From Neisseria arctica (GTDB taxonomy: Bacteria > Pseudomonadota > Gammaproteobacteria > Burkholderiales > Neisseriaceae): 64,000 nucleotides of DNA. The DNA is taken from the NCBI RefSeq assembly GCF_022870905.1, contig NZ_CP091510.1:1116001-1180000 (forward strand), given 5' to 3'. The notes below the pieces were generated by a model. It was not told the DNA's origin. It ran no database searches and was given only the letters and a program-made list of their open reading frames with translations. Position numbers and translations under genes: made by a program. The first letter of the stretch is position 1. Each line of letters opens with the position of its first letter. Positions 17,982 through 28,532 of the stretch are shown here, piece after piece.

Positions 17982-19292
17982 TTACAGAGTAAGCGGATTC
18001 GGATATCGAGGCATATTTGAATATTGCTCGGCCAATTCTTTATTTAAATTATTTAAAGTATCTTGAAGGCTGAGATGCAATAGTTGGGTAATCCATTCAG
18101 CATTTACATCGTCTTGCTCTGCTAAGAGAGCGCGAATATCCAATGGTTTAGCTGCGCGGATGTGAGCTGTACGGCCGCCAACAGGACGCGGCACGAATTG
18201 ATGCAGGCTGTTGAGCTTGCTACCCCATGCCAGGTGGTCATTACGCAAACGTTTGATACATTCGGCAAAATGTTCCTGCTGCCATGTTTCCTGTGTATAA
18301 GCTAAACGGGGTGTCCGCAGAATATATTCCAATTCTTTGCTGTGGCGGATAACGGTTTGATCTAAATTTTGCCCGTTTCTTTTAGCTTGGCGGATTGCGC
18401 TTATCATGGCTTCGGCTTGCTCTTCCAAACTGCCGTCAAATGTACCGAAGCTTTGTAGTGATTCAAGGAGTTGCTTGAGAAAAACAGATTGGGCCTCAAA
18501 AAAGTTGAGGTGCTTAGGCGGCTGGAGTCCTGATTTTTCAAACCGGAGCCATAAAACTTCCTTATATAGCCGTGATAGGCGGGCAGACAAACATGCTTGA
18601 GGCATAGATGGCAGTTTTAACTGTTTTTCCAACCGTATCATTTCAGCATGAAGGTTTTTTTCTTCATCACGGATAAATTTCAACTTCCATACAAGCGGCT
18701 GTATCAATACCGGACGGGAGCCTTGTGCGGCAGCTTGTAATGCCATTTTTGCTGCACCGGGAAAAATAGTATTGATACGGTCGCTTTGCCAATATACGCG
18801 GCCTTCCGGATGCAGCAATACCGGTGTGCCGGATTGGGCGGTCGCAACTGAATAGGCGAGAGCTTGATCTGTATTACCCGGTACTTGGGCAATCAGATGA
18901 TTGGCAAGCCAGAATTTTTGGCCTATTTTACCCATACCGTTCACAATATCATGTGTAGCCCAACTGGCGGTATAGGGGACATAGCGGGCGGATATTTCTT
19001 TATCTATCATCCAATCCGTAAAAAATTCGGGATGATTTGGTGTGATAAAGGTACAGTTGCTGGCGTTTAAAGCGGCTTGCAGACGTATATGATCATAGGT
19101 GGGAATGTCGAAATGACGTATATCGCATAAGCCGCGGATAACAGGTAAACGGTTGAGTATGGGGATATCGCGTAACACGGGAATACCATAAAGGTTAATC
19201 AGGCGGTTGATGCCTGTCATAACATTAATTACGGCATGGTTGGGGCGAGGAGGGACAAATGTGTTTAGAAAAGATTTTTTATCGGTATCCAT
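17982..19292 (-). CDS. Acyltransferase-like protein (PlsC-related)
   Basis: 436 residues from the ATG at 19290-19292 (MDTDKKSFLNTFVPPRPNHA); an ATG 20 codons earlier looks no better, and neither has a strong ribosome site. Residues about 90-200 resemble glycerolipid acyltransferases: FITPNHPEFFTDWMID (the NHx(n)D block) and LLHPEGRVYW (the EG block). The His and Asp are five residues apart here, against four in classical PlsC. The C-terminal half is helical, charged and unrecognised. There is no signal peptide. Acyl transfer to a lipid precursor is a tentative function. Confidence 0.6.
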   Translation of the reverse strand: MDTDKKSFLNTFVPPRPNHAVINVMTGINRLINLYGIPVLRDIPILNRLPVIRGLCDIRHFDIPTYDHIRLQAALNASNCTFITPNHPEFFTDWMIDKEISARYVPYTASWATHDIVNGMGKIGQKFWLANHLIAQVPGNTDQALAYSVATAQSGTPVLLHPEGRVYWQSDRINTIFPGAAKMALQAAAQGSRPVLIQPLVWKLKFIRDEEKNLHAEMIRLEKQLKLPSMPQACLSARLSRLYKEVLWLRFEKSGLQPPKHLNFFEAQSVFLKQLLESLQSFGTFDGSLEEQAEAMISAIRQAKRNGQNLDQTVIRHSKELEYILRTPRLAYTQETWQQEHFAECIKRLRNDHLAWGSKLNSLHQFVPRPVGGRTAHIRAAKPLDIRALLAEQDDVNAEWITQLLHLSLQDTLNNLNKELAEQYSNMPRYPNPLTL

Positions 19293-19443
19293 TTTTTCTT
19301 GTGTTGGGGGTAGAAAATACGTAGTGTAGTAGGAATGGCAGCCGTTATCCATATATCAGGAATGATTGGTTCGTATCGCTAACCAGATGGCGGTAGATAT
19401 AGGCCGTCTGAAAAATTATAGCGGTAATATAAGTAGAGACAAA

Positions 19444-19480
19444 AAACAGCCGAAGCGTTGAAATACCGTTTCGGCTGTTT
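19444..19480 (-). terminator. Terminator of norB
   Basis: An 11-bp stem AAACAGCCGAA / TTCGGCTGTTT with a 15-base loop, then TTTTTTG on the minus strand, 27 bp beyond the norB stop. Confidence 0.8.
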
Positions 19481-19507
19481 GATTATGATTTTACTGTTAC
19501 AGAATGT

Positions 19508-21766
19508 TTATACTGCTTTGTGGTTTCGTGCAAATACGATTTTACAGGCTTGCCATGCTACGCAGCAGGCACCGCCGATAAAAATCAGGTCGGCGATAGT
19601 GCGCACCCAGCGCAATGTATCAAGCAGATCTTGTTGCATAAACCCTTCACTTCGCGCATACCACAGACCTTGAGAAATGCTGGCATAAGCCTGAATAACA
19701 CCTATGGGCAGAAGGCTGATTACAACCATTAGGGTAAGGCCGATGTTCAGAAGCCAGAAGCCCCAAGTCATCAGTTGGTCGTCAAAATGGACGTCAGGTT
19801 TCAGATAACGTGCAACCAGCAATACAAAGCCCAAGGCTAAAAAACCATAAACACCGAAAAGAGCGGAATGGGCATGTACGGCAGTAGTATTTAAGCCTTG
19901 CAGATAAAACAGGGAAATAGGCGGATTGATTAAGAATCCGAAAACACCCGCCCCCACCATATTCCAGAAAGCTACTGCCACGAAACACATCAGCGGCCAG
20001 CGTAAGCGACGCGCCCACGGAGCGGCGTGTTGGTATGACCAATGTTCATAAGCCTCTTTACCAAGCAAAATCAGCGGAACGACTTCCAGCGCGGAAAATG
20101 ATGCACCGACTGCCATAACCGGAGTGGTCGTGCCTGAAAAGTAGAGATGGTGGAATGTGCCGGGAACGCCGCCTACCATAAATAAGCTGGCAGAAACTAG
20201 TGAGGCGACGGTTGCCATTTTCTTGGTGACCAAGCCCATGTTATAGAAAATAAAGGCGAGCGCGGCGGTAGCGAATACTTCAAAGAAACCTTCAACCCAC
20301 AGATGTACGACCCACCAACGCCAATATTCCATAATAGTAAGGCTGGTATGTTCACCATACATCAAACCGGGGGCATAGAACACGCCTACCCCTATAATCG
20401 ATGCGACAAAAATAGCCAATAAGTTTTTATCGCCGTTTTTATCTTTAAAGGCATTTACCGTACAACGCAGCATCAACCACAACCATAAAAGCAAACCCAC
20501 CATCAGCAGGATTTGCCAGAAACGTCCTAAATCAAGATATTCGTAACCTTGATGGCCAAACCAGAAATTCAAATGCGACGGAATCATATGGCTAAGAGCA
20601 AAGAAGTTGCCGGCATAAGAACCGCCCACCACGATAAATAACGCGATATACAGCAAATTAACACCCAAGGCTTGATATTTCGGATCCTTACCGCCGTTTA
20701 CGATAGGAGCAAGAAACAGGCCCGCGGTTAGAAAGCCGGTAGCAATCCAGAAAATAGCCGATTGGATATGCCAAGTACGAACGAGGGCGTAGGGAAACCA
20801 CTCGGAAAGGTTGATGCCATAAAACTGCTGGCCTTCAACGGTATAGTGTGCGGTTACACCGCCCAGCAATACCTGTACCACAAAGAGGGCTACAGTTAGG
20901 AAAACATATTTGCCCAAAGCTTTTTGTGAAGCGGTAAGAGTGATCTTTGCAATAGGGTCTTGCGCCACACTACCGGTTTCATGCTCGGCTTTGTTTTTAT
21001 TGCTTAAGAAAGAGAAGCCCCAAACCAACAGGCCTACACCCAGAAGCAGGAAAACAATAGAAGCCAGAGACCACATATAGTTTTCGGGAGTCGGTACGTT
21101 ATTGATCAAAGGTTCGTGCGGCCAGTTGTTGGTATATGTTGCGGTGTGTTCAGGGCGGTTGGTAGAGGCGGCCCATGCAGTCCAGAAGAAGAAGTTAGTC
21201 AGCTTTTTACGCGCCTCTTCGCTCGGCAGCGTGCCGTTTTTCATAGCGAAGTGCTCGCGTGTAGTAATCATAGAAGGATCGTCACCGTAAAGGGTAATGT
21301 AATACGGGGCGACGGCTTCGATCGCTTTGATACGCGTATCGGAAAGCACGACTTGACCGTTATCTCCCATACGGCTTTGGTTACGGTATTCATCGCTTAA
21401 ACGCTCGCGCAAACCTGCTTGGCGGGCACTGTCCAGCTGTTCGTATTTCTGACCGTATTCGGCTTGTGCGGTGATATCCAGCCAAGCGACTAACTCTCGG
21501 TGAAGCCAGTCGGCAGTCCAGTCCGGAGCCTGGTATGCACCGTGACCAAGAATCGAACCCAATTCCATACCGCCGGTACTTTGCCACGCGGATTGACCGG
21601 CCAGAATGTCTTCTTTTGTCATGACCACTTGGCCGGATGTGGAAACATATTGCTGCGGAAACGGCGGCGCTTGGCGGTAAACCTCAACACCTAAGTAACC
21701 GAGCAGGGAGAAAGTAATCGTTAGTACGGCAATTAAAGCGTACCAAAGCTTTTTATATTGTCCCAT
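19508..21766 (-). CDS. norB: Quinol-dependent nitric oxide reductase
   Basis: 752 residues from the ATG at 21764-21766 (MGQYKKLWYALIAVLTITFS), with TTAGGAGC upstream; the longer in-frame start is not used. It is a single-subunit qNOR: an N-terminal helix and a large periplasmic domain (about 35-220, QSAWQSTGGMELGSILGHG), then a heme-copper-oxidase-like helix bundle with WHIQSAIFWIATGF, the WVEGFFEVFATAALAFIF glutamate-rich helix, GVPGTFHHLYFSG and TAVHAHSALFGVYG. It reduces two NO to N2O in the inner membrane, using quinol. Divergent from aniA. Confidence 0.97.
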   Translation of the reverse strand: MGQYKKLWYALIAVLTITFSLLGYLGVEVYRQAPPFPQQYVSTSGQVVMTKEDILAGQSAWQSTGGMELGSILGHGAYQAPDWTADWLHRELVAWLDITAQAEYGQKYEQLDSARQAGLRERLSDEYRNQSRMGDNGQVVLSDTRIKAIEAVAPYYITLYGDDPSMITTREHFAMKNGTLPSEEARKKLTNFFFWTAWAASTNRPEHTATYTNNWPHEPLINNVPTPENYMWSLASIVFLLLGVGLLVWGFSFLSNKNKAEHETGSVAQDPIAKITLTASQKALGKYVFLTVALFVVQVLLGGVTAHYTVEGQQFYGINLSEWFPYALVRTWHIQSAIFWIATGFLTAGLFLAPIVNGGKDPKYQALGVNLLYIALFIVVGGSYAGNFFALSHMIPSHLNFWFGHQGYEYLDLGRFWQILLMVGLLLWLWLMLRCTVNAFKDKNGDKNLLAIFVASIIGVGVFYAPGLMYGEHTSLTIMEYWRWWVVHLWVEGFFEVFATAALAFIFYNMGLVTKKMATVASLVSASLFMVGGVPGTFHHLYFSGTTTPVMAVGASFSALEVVPLILLGKEAYEHWSYQHAAPWARRLRWPLMCFVAVAFWNMVGAGVFGFLINPPISLFYLQGLNTTAVHAHSALFGVYGFLALGFVLLVARYLKPDVHFDDQLMTWGFWLLNIGLTLMVVISLLPIGVIQAYASISQGLWYARSEGFMQQDLLDTLRWVRTIADLIFIGGACCVAWQACKIVFARNHKAV

Positions 21767-21803
21767 TATTGTGCTCCTAAAAAGGATGATTTGCGATGAA
21801 TTA

Positions 21804-21825
21804 AAATTCATATTAAATGAATCTT
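21804..21825. promoter_or_regulatory. Candidate NsrR operator before norB
   Basis: A near-palindrome with arms AAATTCAT and ATGAATCTT around ATTAA. Its A/T-rich form resembles NsrR boxes, which in Neisseria repress norB until NO is sensed. On the minus strand a possible -10 TACAAT (21831-21836) would place the transcript start in this repeat. The assignment is by position and shape; one half is imperfect. Confidence 0.45.
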
Positions 21826-22058
21826 TAGGAATTGTATCACGCACAAATTTGCGAGTCATGTATTTTTCAGATGGGATGAGTGAATGAGTGGTTTAAGTAA
21901 GTGAATTTTCTTTAAATATATATTATTTAATTATTTTAATAGGATGATTGAAGTATAAATGTCATTGTAGATATAAAGGGTTGATATGCAAAAATAAAAA
22001 TCATTAGTATTTTTTTTGCAAATCAATCTTGTAAAAATATTCATATTTTTTGAATAAA

Positions 22059-22100
22059 TTGATATGAATCAAGAATGGCGAAAGGCACTTGCAGCATAAT
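22059..22100 (+). promoter_or_regulatory. FNR-activated promoter of aniA
   Basis: A perfect FNR box TTGATATGAATCAA at 22059-22072, and a -10 CATAAT at 22095-22100. The box centre is about 41.5 bases before the expected start near 22107, the classic class II FNR arrangement, with no -35 needed. It explains anaerobic induction of nitrite respiration. Confidence 0.9.
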
Positions 22101-22156
22101 TTGTAAAAAACAGTAAAACGATTTACTGCCAAAGCAACCTGATAAAAGGAACCATC

Positions 22157-23644
22157 ATGAAACGCCAAATATTAGCTGCCTGCATTGCATCTTTATTCAT
22201 GCTTGGAGCATGTGGCCAAGAAGAGGTTAAGCAAAACAACGTAACTGCAGCCTCTGCGGAACAACAGGCTGCATCTCAAAAAACGCAAGGAGAGCTACCG
22301 GTTATTGATGCCGTGGTAACCAGTGCGCCGAACGTACCGCCGCCTATTGATCGGGATTACGAAGCCAAAGTGGTGGTGAAAATCGAAGTGGTTGAAAAAG
22401 TTATGCAGATGGCCGATGGCGTAGATTACAAATATTGGACGTTCGGCGGTAATGTACCCGGGCAATTTATCCGGGTGAGGGAGGGAGACCAAGTAGAGGT
22501 TCAATTCTCCAACCATCCGGATTCCAGTGTTCCGCATAATATCGACTTCCATGCGGCTACCGGCCCAGGAGGCGGCGCTGCGGCTTCATTTACGGCACCC
22601 GGCCACACTTCTACTTTCAGCTTCAAAGCCTTACAGCCCGGATTGTATATTTACCATTGTGCTACGGCACCTGTAGGTATGCACGTGGCCAACGGCATGT
22701 ACGGTTTGATTTTGGTTGAACCTAAAGGCGGTCTGCCGAAAGTGGATAAAGAGTTTTATGTTGTGCAAGGAGACTTCTACACTAAAGGCAAATACGGTGA
22801 GCGCGGCTTACAGCCTTTTGATATGGAAAAAGCGATTAAGGAACAACCGGATTATGTCGTATTTAACGGCCATGTCGGTTCCCTCACCGGCGATAATGCT
22901 TTAAAAGCGAATGTCGGCGAAACCGTACGCCTGTTTGTGGGTAACGGTGGTCCAAACTTGGTATCGTCTTTCCATGTGATCGGTGAAATTTTCGATAAGG
23001 TTTATGTAGAGGGTGGCGATTTAATCAACAAAAACATCCAAACCACGCTGATTCCTGCGGGTGGTGCGGCCATTGTTGATTTCAAACTCGATGTGCCGGG
23101 CAGCTACACATTGGTTGACCATTCTATTTTCCGGGCGTTTAACAAAGGCGCCCTGGGACAATTAGTTGTAGAAGGGGATGAAAACAAAGAAATCTTCTCC
23201 GGTAAAACAGGTGAGAGTGTTTATCAGCCCGAGGGGGGTACGATTCAAACCGTTCCCCTCAGCGCAAGCGAAGCCGAGCGCGTGAAAGAGGGACCGTCTA
23301 AAGCAGCTAATAAAGAGGAGCAAATCAAGCTGGGTAAAATCGTTTACGAATCCAACTGTTTGGCTTGTCACCAAGCCAACGGCCAAGGCGTCGACGGTGC
23401 ATTCCCGCCATTGGCAAAATCCGATTATCTGGCTGCCGATATCAAACGTGGTATTCATGCCGTGCTGCGCGGTGTAAGCGGCAAAATCGTCGTGAACGGC
23501 AAGGAGTTTAATAGTGTGATGCCCGCCATGTCGTTGAATGATGAACAAACGGCTAATGTATTAACTTACATTCTGAATGCTTTTGATAATGGCGGCGGAC
23601 AAGTTACACCTGAGCAGGTAGCGGCAGAGCGTAACGCAAAATAA
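22157..23644 (+). CDS. aniA: Copper nitrite reductase AniA fused to a C-terminal cytochrome c
   Basis: 495 residues, against about 390 for the meningococcal protein. The lipobox LGAC at residues 16-19 makes it an outer-membrane lipoprotein. There are two cupredoxin domains, with type 1 copper ligands in the [11 protein letters not shown] segment (Cys about 168) and type 2/catalytic residues in [14 protein letters not shown] (Asp, His). A Pro/Glu-rich linker (about 355-385) leads to a cytochrome c domain with heme site CLACH at about 400 and an axial-Met candidate in VMPAMSLND. It reduces nitrite to NO. The heme domain probably delivers electrons directly. AAAGGAACC precedes the ATG. Confidence 0.95.
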   Translation: MKRQILAACIASLFMLGACGQEEVKQNNVTAASAEQQAASQKTQGELPVIDAVVTSAPNVPPPIDRDYEAKVVVKIEVVEKVMQMADGVDYKYWTFGGNVPGQFIRVREGDQVEVQFSNHPDSSVPHNIDFHAATGPGGGAAASFTAPGHTSTFSFKALQPGLYIYHCATAPVGMHVANGMYGLILVEPKGGLPKVDKEFYVVQGDFYTKGKYGERGLQPFDMEKAIKEQPDYVVFNGHVGSLTGDNALKANVGETVRLFVGNGGPNLVSSFHVIGEIFDKVYVEGGDLINKNIQTTLIPAGGAAIVDFKLDVPGSYTLVDHSIFRAFNKGALGQLVVEGDENKEIFSGKTGESVYQPEGGTIQTVPLSASEAERVKEGPSKAANKEEQIKLGKIVYESNCLACHQANGQGVDGAFPPLAKSDYLAADIKRGIHAVLRGVSGKIVVNGKEFNSVMPAMSLNDEQTANVLTYILNAFDNGGGQVTPEQVAAERNAK

Positions 23645-23650
23645 AGGTTG

Positions 23651-23678
23651 AGGCCGTCTGAAATGGTTCAGACGGCCT
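23651..23678. terminator. Inverted uptake sequence terminator behind aniA
   Basis: A 12-bp stem of two AG-type uptake sequences with an ATGG loop and TTTC tail, 6 bp after the aniA stop. Confidence 0.85.
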
Positions 23679-23763
23679 TTCAAATGTTAAAAACTGAGTA
23701 GGGCGTTTTTTTAAAATTACGCTTTTCCGATATGATGTGGTTTTTGATCACTTAGATAAAATA

Positions 23764-24519
23764 ATGAAAAACTTTTCCTATTGGCTGGTATCTAGCTTTT
23801 TATTACTAGGCGGGTGTTTTGCATTTGCAGCGGAAATGGCTCAAATCAAAGGCGGCAGTTACCGGCCTTTATATTTGAAAAAAGATACGCCGATGATTGC
23901 GGTGAAAACTTTTTCTTTAGATAAAACCCCCGTTAGCAATAGAGAATTTTTTGCATTTGTAAAAAGCAACCCTCAGTGGCAGCGGGGAAAAATCAATAGC
24001 AAACAAAGTGATGCCCATTATCTGAAACATTGGGTTGCGGCCGAAGGCGGCTATCAGCCCAAAGCGGCTGAACTGGATTATCCGGTTACCAATGTTTCTT
24101 GGTTCGCTGCCCACGCATATTGTGCGGCCCAAAGTAAAAAGCTGCCGACCATAGATCAATGGGAATATGCGGGATTGGCCTCGGCAAAGCGCAAAGACGG
24201 AAGCTCTGAAGAGGGCTATAATCGTTTGATTCTCGATTGGTATGCCAAAGGTAGCAGTCAAGGCTTACGCGCCGTAGGCCGATCTGTACCGAATTATTGG
24301 GGCGTATACGATATGCACGGTTTGATTTGGGAATGGACGGAAGATTTCAATAGCAGCTTACTCAATTCGGGCTCGGCAGACAGTAGTATGTTTTGTAGTG
24401 GTGCGTCGGCCGGCAGTGCCGATCCGGGCAACTATGCCGCCTTTATGCGCTATGGTATGCGAACCAGTCTTCAAGCAAGATTTTCATTACATAATTTAGG
24501 TTTTCGCTGCGCAAAATAA
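23764..24519 (+). CDS. nirV: NirV-like formylglycine-generating-enzyme-family protein
   Basis: 251 residues from ATG 23764 (MKNFSYWLVSSFLLLGGCFA). It has an N-terminal export signal; LGGC could be a lipobox, though AFA|AE cleavage is also possible. The SUMF1/FGE fold is shown by the opening QIKGGSY, FSLDKTPVSNREFFAFV, YPVTNVSWFAAHAYC, LPTIDQWEYAG, GVYDMHGLIWEWTEDF and the final LGFRCAK. The family is often encoded beside copper nitrite reductase as NirV, with unknown function, perhaps a nitrite reductase maturation factor. Here it follows aniA on the same strand. Confidence 0.85.
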   Translation: MKNFSYWLVSSFLLLGGCFAFAAEMAQIKGGSYRPLYLKKDTPMIAVKTFSLDKTPVSNREFFAFVKSNPQWQRGKINSKQSDAHYLKHWVAAEGGYQPKAAELDYPVTNVSWFAAHAYCAAQSKKLPTIDQWEYAGLASAKRKDGSSEEGYNRLILDWYAKGSSQGLRAVGRSVPNYWGVYDMHGLIWEWTEDFNSSLLNSGSADSSMFCSGASAGSADPGNYAAFMRYGMRTSLQARFSLHNLGFRCAK

Positions 24520-24533
24520 TCATTTATAAAACA

Positions 24534-24558
24534 AAGGCCGTCTGAATTTCAGATGGCC
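24534..24558. terminator. Degenerate inverted uptake sequence pair
   Basis: AAGGCCGTCTGAA is followed one base later by TTCAGATGGCC. The second copy has one changed base, so the stem keeps a mismatch. It lies behind nirV. Confidence 0.6.
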
Positions 24559-24618
24559 GTTGTTCATCACGAGGATTTAAAAGAGTGATATAGCGTAAGT
24601 TAAAGCATAATGGTTACA

Positions 24619-25194
24619 TTATTTACTGTGTAGTTCCCTCATGGCTTCTTCGAATTCACCTGCCATGATTTTGGGTAGCCCGCGTAAGGATTTGGCGATA
24701 CTGTCATCAATTTTTTGGCGGTCTTCCGCACTGGGTTTGTTTAATACATAGCCGACAACCAAATTACGATCGCCCGGATGATCAATACCTAAGCGCAGAC
24801 GGTAATAATCGGGAGTGCTCAAGCGCGCTTGGATATCTTTCAAACCATTATGGCCGCCGTTGCCTCCGCCGAGTTTGAATTTGATGCGGCCGCAGGCAAT
24901 ATCCAATTCATCATGCACTACCATGATTTCGGAAGGCTTGATTTTATAAAATTGAGCCAAGGCGGCTACGGCCTGCCCGGACCGGTTCATGAAAGTATTC
25001 GGTTTCAGCAGCCAAACATCTCCTTCGGGGCGGGAAACACGCGCTACTTCACCGAAAAATTTTTTCTCTTCTTTAAATGTGGCTCTCCAAGCCCATGCGA
25101 GTTCGTCTACAAACCAAAATCCCACATTATGGCGGGTTTGTTCATACTCTTTACCGGGGTTTCCTAAGCCGACTATCAGTTTGATGGCAGACAT
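24619..25194 (-). CDS. pth: Peptidyl-tRNA hydrolase
   Basis: 191 residues beginning [20 protein letters not shown]. Family landmarks: GLGNPG with the conserved Asn, [14 protein letters not shown] with the catalytic His at about 22, [43 protein letters not shown]. It releases peptide from prematurely dropped peptidyl-tRNA in the cytoplasm; essential in most bacteria. Length and all active-site residues are normal. A single AG-type uptake sequence lies just upstream (25212). Confidence 0.97.
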   Translation of the reverse strand: MSAIKLIVGLGNPGKEYEQTRHNVGFWFVDELAWAWRATFKEEKKFFGEVARVSRPEGDVWLLKPNTFMNRSGQAVAALAQFYKIKPSEIMVVHDELDIACGRIKFKLGGGNGGHNGLKDIQARLSTPDYYRLRLGIDHPGDRNLVVGYVLNKPSAEDRQKIDDSIAKSLRGLPKIMAGEFEEAMRELHSK

Positions 25195-25279
25195 TCTGTT
25201 CTCTTTAAATAAGGCCGTCTGAAAGATTTTTTATGAAACACTTCTCGCTATTGCTACGGTGATATTTCCGACGGCAGGA

Positions 25280-25567
25280 TTATGCTTCTTCTTGTTGCTT
25301 GGCCTGTACGCGCAGGCGGCGTGCTTCTTTGGGGTCGATTAGAAGAGGGCGGTAGATTTCGATACGGTCTTTATCACGCAACAAGGTATCGTCTTTTACT
25401 CTTTTACCGAAAATACCTAAGGGAGCATTTTGCAAATCAGCTTCGGGAAAGTGCTGTTTTACCGCGCTGGAGAGTACGGCCTGTCGCGCAGTAGTTCCCT
25501 CCGCAACCTGCATGGTTAGCAGTATTTGTTTTTCGGCGGTTCCGTATGCAATTTCAATATTAACCAT
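25280..25567 (-). CDS. rnfH: RnfH-family ubiquitin-like protein
   Basis: 95 residues from the ATG at 25565-25567 ([20 protein letters not shown]). RnfH shares a ubiquitin-like beta-grasp fold with ThiS/MoaD, but this one lacks the Gly-Gly tail. Family-typical segments are [40 protein letters not shown]. The start overlaps the ratA stop by 8 bases, the usual ratA-rnfH arrangement in gamma- and betaproteobacteria. Cellular role is not firmly known. Confidence 0.9.
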   Translation of the reverse strand: MVNIEIAYGTAEKQILLTMQVAEGTTARQAVLSSAVKQHFPEADLQNAPLGIFGKRVKDDTLLRDKDRIEIYRPLLIDPKEARRLRVQAKQQEEA

Positions 25568-25991
25568 AACGGCGGTCGGCCTCTTTGATAAAAGCATCTA
25601 CCAGCGTACCTGAAAGGTGGCTGAATACGGGTGAAATCAGAGTGGAAAGAAGGCTGCTGGAGAAGTCGTATTCGAGTTTGAATTCAACTTTGCACGCATC
25701 ATCTCCCAAGGGAATAAACCGCCAATGCCCCTTCAGAGTTTTAAATGGGCCTTCAAGCAGATTAAGATGGATTTCCCTGCCGGGAATGTTATGGTTATGG
25801 GTAGCGAAAGATTGCTGAACACGCATATAGTCCATAAACAAGCGGGCTTTTAACTCCGTGTCGGTGCGTTCGATTACCTCGGTTTTGCTATACCAAGGTA
25901 GGAATTTTGGATAATCCTCAACACGGTCGACAAGCTCAAACATTTGTTCTGCACTGTGTAACACCAATACGCTTTTTTCTACGGTTTTCAT
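25560..25991 (-). CDS. ratA: RatA/PasT-type START-domain protein
   Basis: 143 residues from ATG 25989-25991 ([20 protein letters not shown]). It is a single polyketide-cyclase/START-like domain with [46 protein letters not shown] and [36 protein letters not shown]. Homologues act in coenzyme Q handling (Coq10-like) and, as RatA in E. coli, in blocking 70S assembly. Which role applies here cannot be told. Coupled to rnfH. Confidence 0.88.
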   Translation of the reverse strand: MKTVEKSVLVLHSAEQMFELVDRVEDYPKFLPWYSKTEVIERTDTELKARLFMDYMRVQQSFATHNHNIPGREIHLNLLEGPFKTLKGHWRFIPLGDDACKVEFKLEYDFSSSLLSTLISPVFSHLSGTLVDAFIKEADRRYG

Positions 25992-26111
25992 TAGACTGGC
26001 TGAATAAGACTGCGGCAAAGGGCATTATTATAAACCAATCCGGAAAATATGTATGCGTTGCATGGCATTGCCGGTACGGTAAAAGTGTATATAGGGTAAA
26101 GATAAAAGTAA

Positions 26112-26143
26112 GAAATGCCGTCTGAATTTTCAGGCGGCATTTC
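26112..26143. terminator. Terminator of ppiB
   Basis: A 15-bp arm pair of AT-type uptake sequences (one copy with A to G, TTCAGGCGGC) around TT, 30 bp beyond the minus-strand ppiB stop. Confidence 0.8.
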
Positions 26144-26172
26144 CGTATGGGTCTATTATATATTATGACGGC

Positions 26173-26664
26173 TTAAACGATTTCTGCTTTGGTAATAACC
26201 ACAGGATCAACCGGAACATCATCATGGTAACCATGGCGTTTGGTTGCTACACCTTCGATGGCGTCTACAACGTCTTGGCCTTCAACCACTTTGCCGAATA
26301 CGGCATACCCCCAACCGTGCAGGCTCGGCTCGGTGTGGTTCAGGAAAGTGTTGTCTTTGGTATTGATAAAAAATTGTGCCGAAGCAGAATGGGGAGCTTG
26401 TGTACGAGCCATTGCAATGGTGTATTTGTCGTTTTTCAAGCCGTTTTGAGCTTCGTTTTGGATCGGATCACGGGTGGCTTTTTCGTTCATATCTTGATCC
26501 ATACCGCCGCCTTGAATCATGAAGCCTTTGATCACACGGTGAAAGATTACTCCGTCATAAAAGCCATCTTTCACATATTGTTCGAAGTTAGCCGCTGTAA
26601 TAGGGGCTTTTTCGTGATCCAGCTCAATGCCGATAACACCGAAATTGGTATGTAGTTTAATCAT
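26173..26664 (-). CDS. ppiB: Peptidyl-prolyl cis-trans isomerase, cyclophilin type
   Basis: 163 residues with no signal peptide, so the cytoplasmic PpiB type. Cyclophilin core: [28 protein letters not shown] with the catalytic Arg, [19 protein letters not shown] (Gln and Phe of the proline pocket) and [17 protein letters not shown]. It catalyses prolyl isomerisation during protein folding. The start is supported by AAGGAAACGAA. Confidence 0.95.
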   Translation of the reverse strand: MIKLHTNFGVIGIELDHEKAPITAANFEQYVKDGFYDGVIFHRVIKGFMIQGGGMDQDMNEKATRDPIQNEAQNGLKNDKYTIAMARTQAPHSASAQFFINTKDNTFLNHTEPSLHGWGYAVFGKVVEGQDVVDAIEGVATKRHGYHDDVPVDPVVITKAEIV

Positions 26665-26767
26665 TTCGTTTCCTTTATTTCAAGTTGGTGGGAGCAGATA
26701 TAAATATCCGTTTTCCTTTTGAGGCCGTCTGAACATACTATGTTAAGCCGGCCTCTACCTTATTTTA

Positions 26768-27779
<1,012 letters not shown>

Positions 27780-27824
27780 GTATTGATAGTTTGGTTTTAA
27801 ATACCTGATTGCGTCCGCAGTTGT

Positions 27825-28394
27825 TTAGCGGCGGCGCATACCGCTACGGCGGGCCGGTTTGCGGTAGTTTGGTTGTGCCTGCTGTGCCTTGCGGTAGTTG
27901 GGCGAGTTGGCTTTGTTGGCCTGTTGCGCCGGTACGCTACGGGTGTTCAGTTGTTGGCTTGTACGGCCTTGGTAGCGTGAAGATTGGTAGTAATTGCTGC
28001 GTACTTGTTGGGCTGTGGCCGAATTGGCAGGTGCTTTGGTAAATTTATTAGCCAACATATTGCCCAAAAACGCACCGGCGGCCGCACCTACCAAACTTTG
28101 CAGCAGCCAGCTGCCGGTTGATTGGTCATATACATATTCCTGCCCATCCGTACCGGTGACGGGCTGGCCGTTATTGCCATTTTGGAACTCTGCCGGAATA
28201 GTAGAGGCAACCGCATCAGGGTTAAGTTGATAAACGGTTTGGTCATCATTGGCAGCAGGGCCGTTTTGTTGCGCCAACTGTTGTTGAAGAGCTTCAATTT
28301 GTTTTTGTTGTTGTTCGAGTTGGGCTTGCGTATTGTCTTTACAGGCAGACAGAGCCAGAGCGGATAAAGCGGCAAGGGTAATATAACGTTTCAT
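27825..28394 (-). CDS. Small lipoprotein with coiled coil and glycine-rich membrane segment
   Basis: 189 residues. Signal peptide with lipobox LSAC (Cys 18). A short Gln-rich coiled coil (QAQLEQQQKQIEALQQQLAQQ), then a linker. At about 98-115 a glycine-zipper-like hydrophobic stretch (LLQSLVGAAAGAFLGNMLANKF), and a basic, Gln/Arg-rich tail ending RRSGMRRR. Organisation suggests an envelope-anchored structural protein. No family function is recognised. A basic C-terminus on an exported protein is unusual. Confidence 0.75.
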   Translation of the reverse strand: MKRYITLAALSALALSACKDNTQAQLEQQQKQIEALQQQLAQQNGPAANDDQTVYQLNPDAVASTIPAEFQNGNNGQPVTGTDGQEYVYDQSTGSWLLQSLVGAAAGAFLGNMLANKFTKAPANSATAQQVRSNYYQSSRYQGRTSQQLNTRSVPAQQANKANSPNYRKAQQAQPNYRKPARRSGMRRR

Positions 28395-28458
28395 GCGTAT
28401 TCCGTAGTTGGGTTGGTGACAGCGGCAATATGGGGCAAAGTTTTATAAAAATCAAGTA

Positions 28459-28486
28459 AAAGCAAGCCTTTTCTTAGGCTTGCTTT
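28459..28486 (-). terminator. Terminator of fdx
   Basis: An 11-bp stem AAAGCAAGCCT / AGGCTTGCTTT with a 6-base loop, located 46 bp past the minus-strand fdx stop. Confidence 0.8.
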
Positions 28487-28532
28487 ACACTATTGCTCGC
28501 TAAGGTTTGCACTAAAGGGCGCAAGGTTTGTA

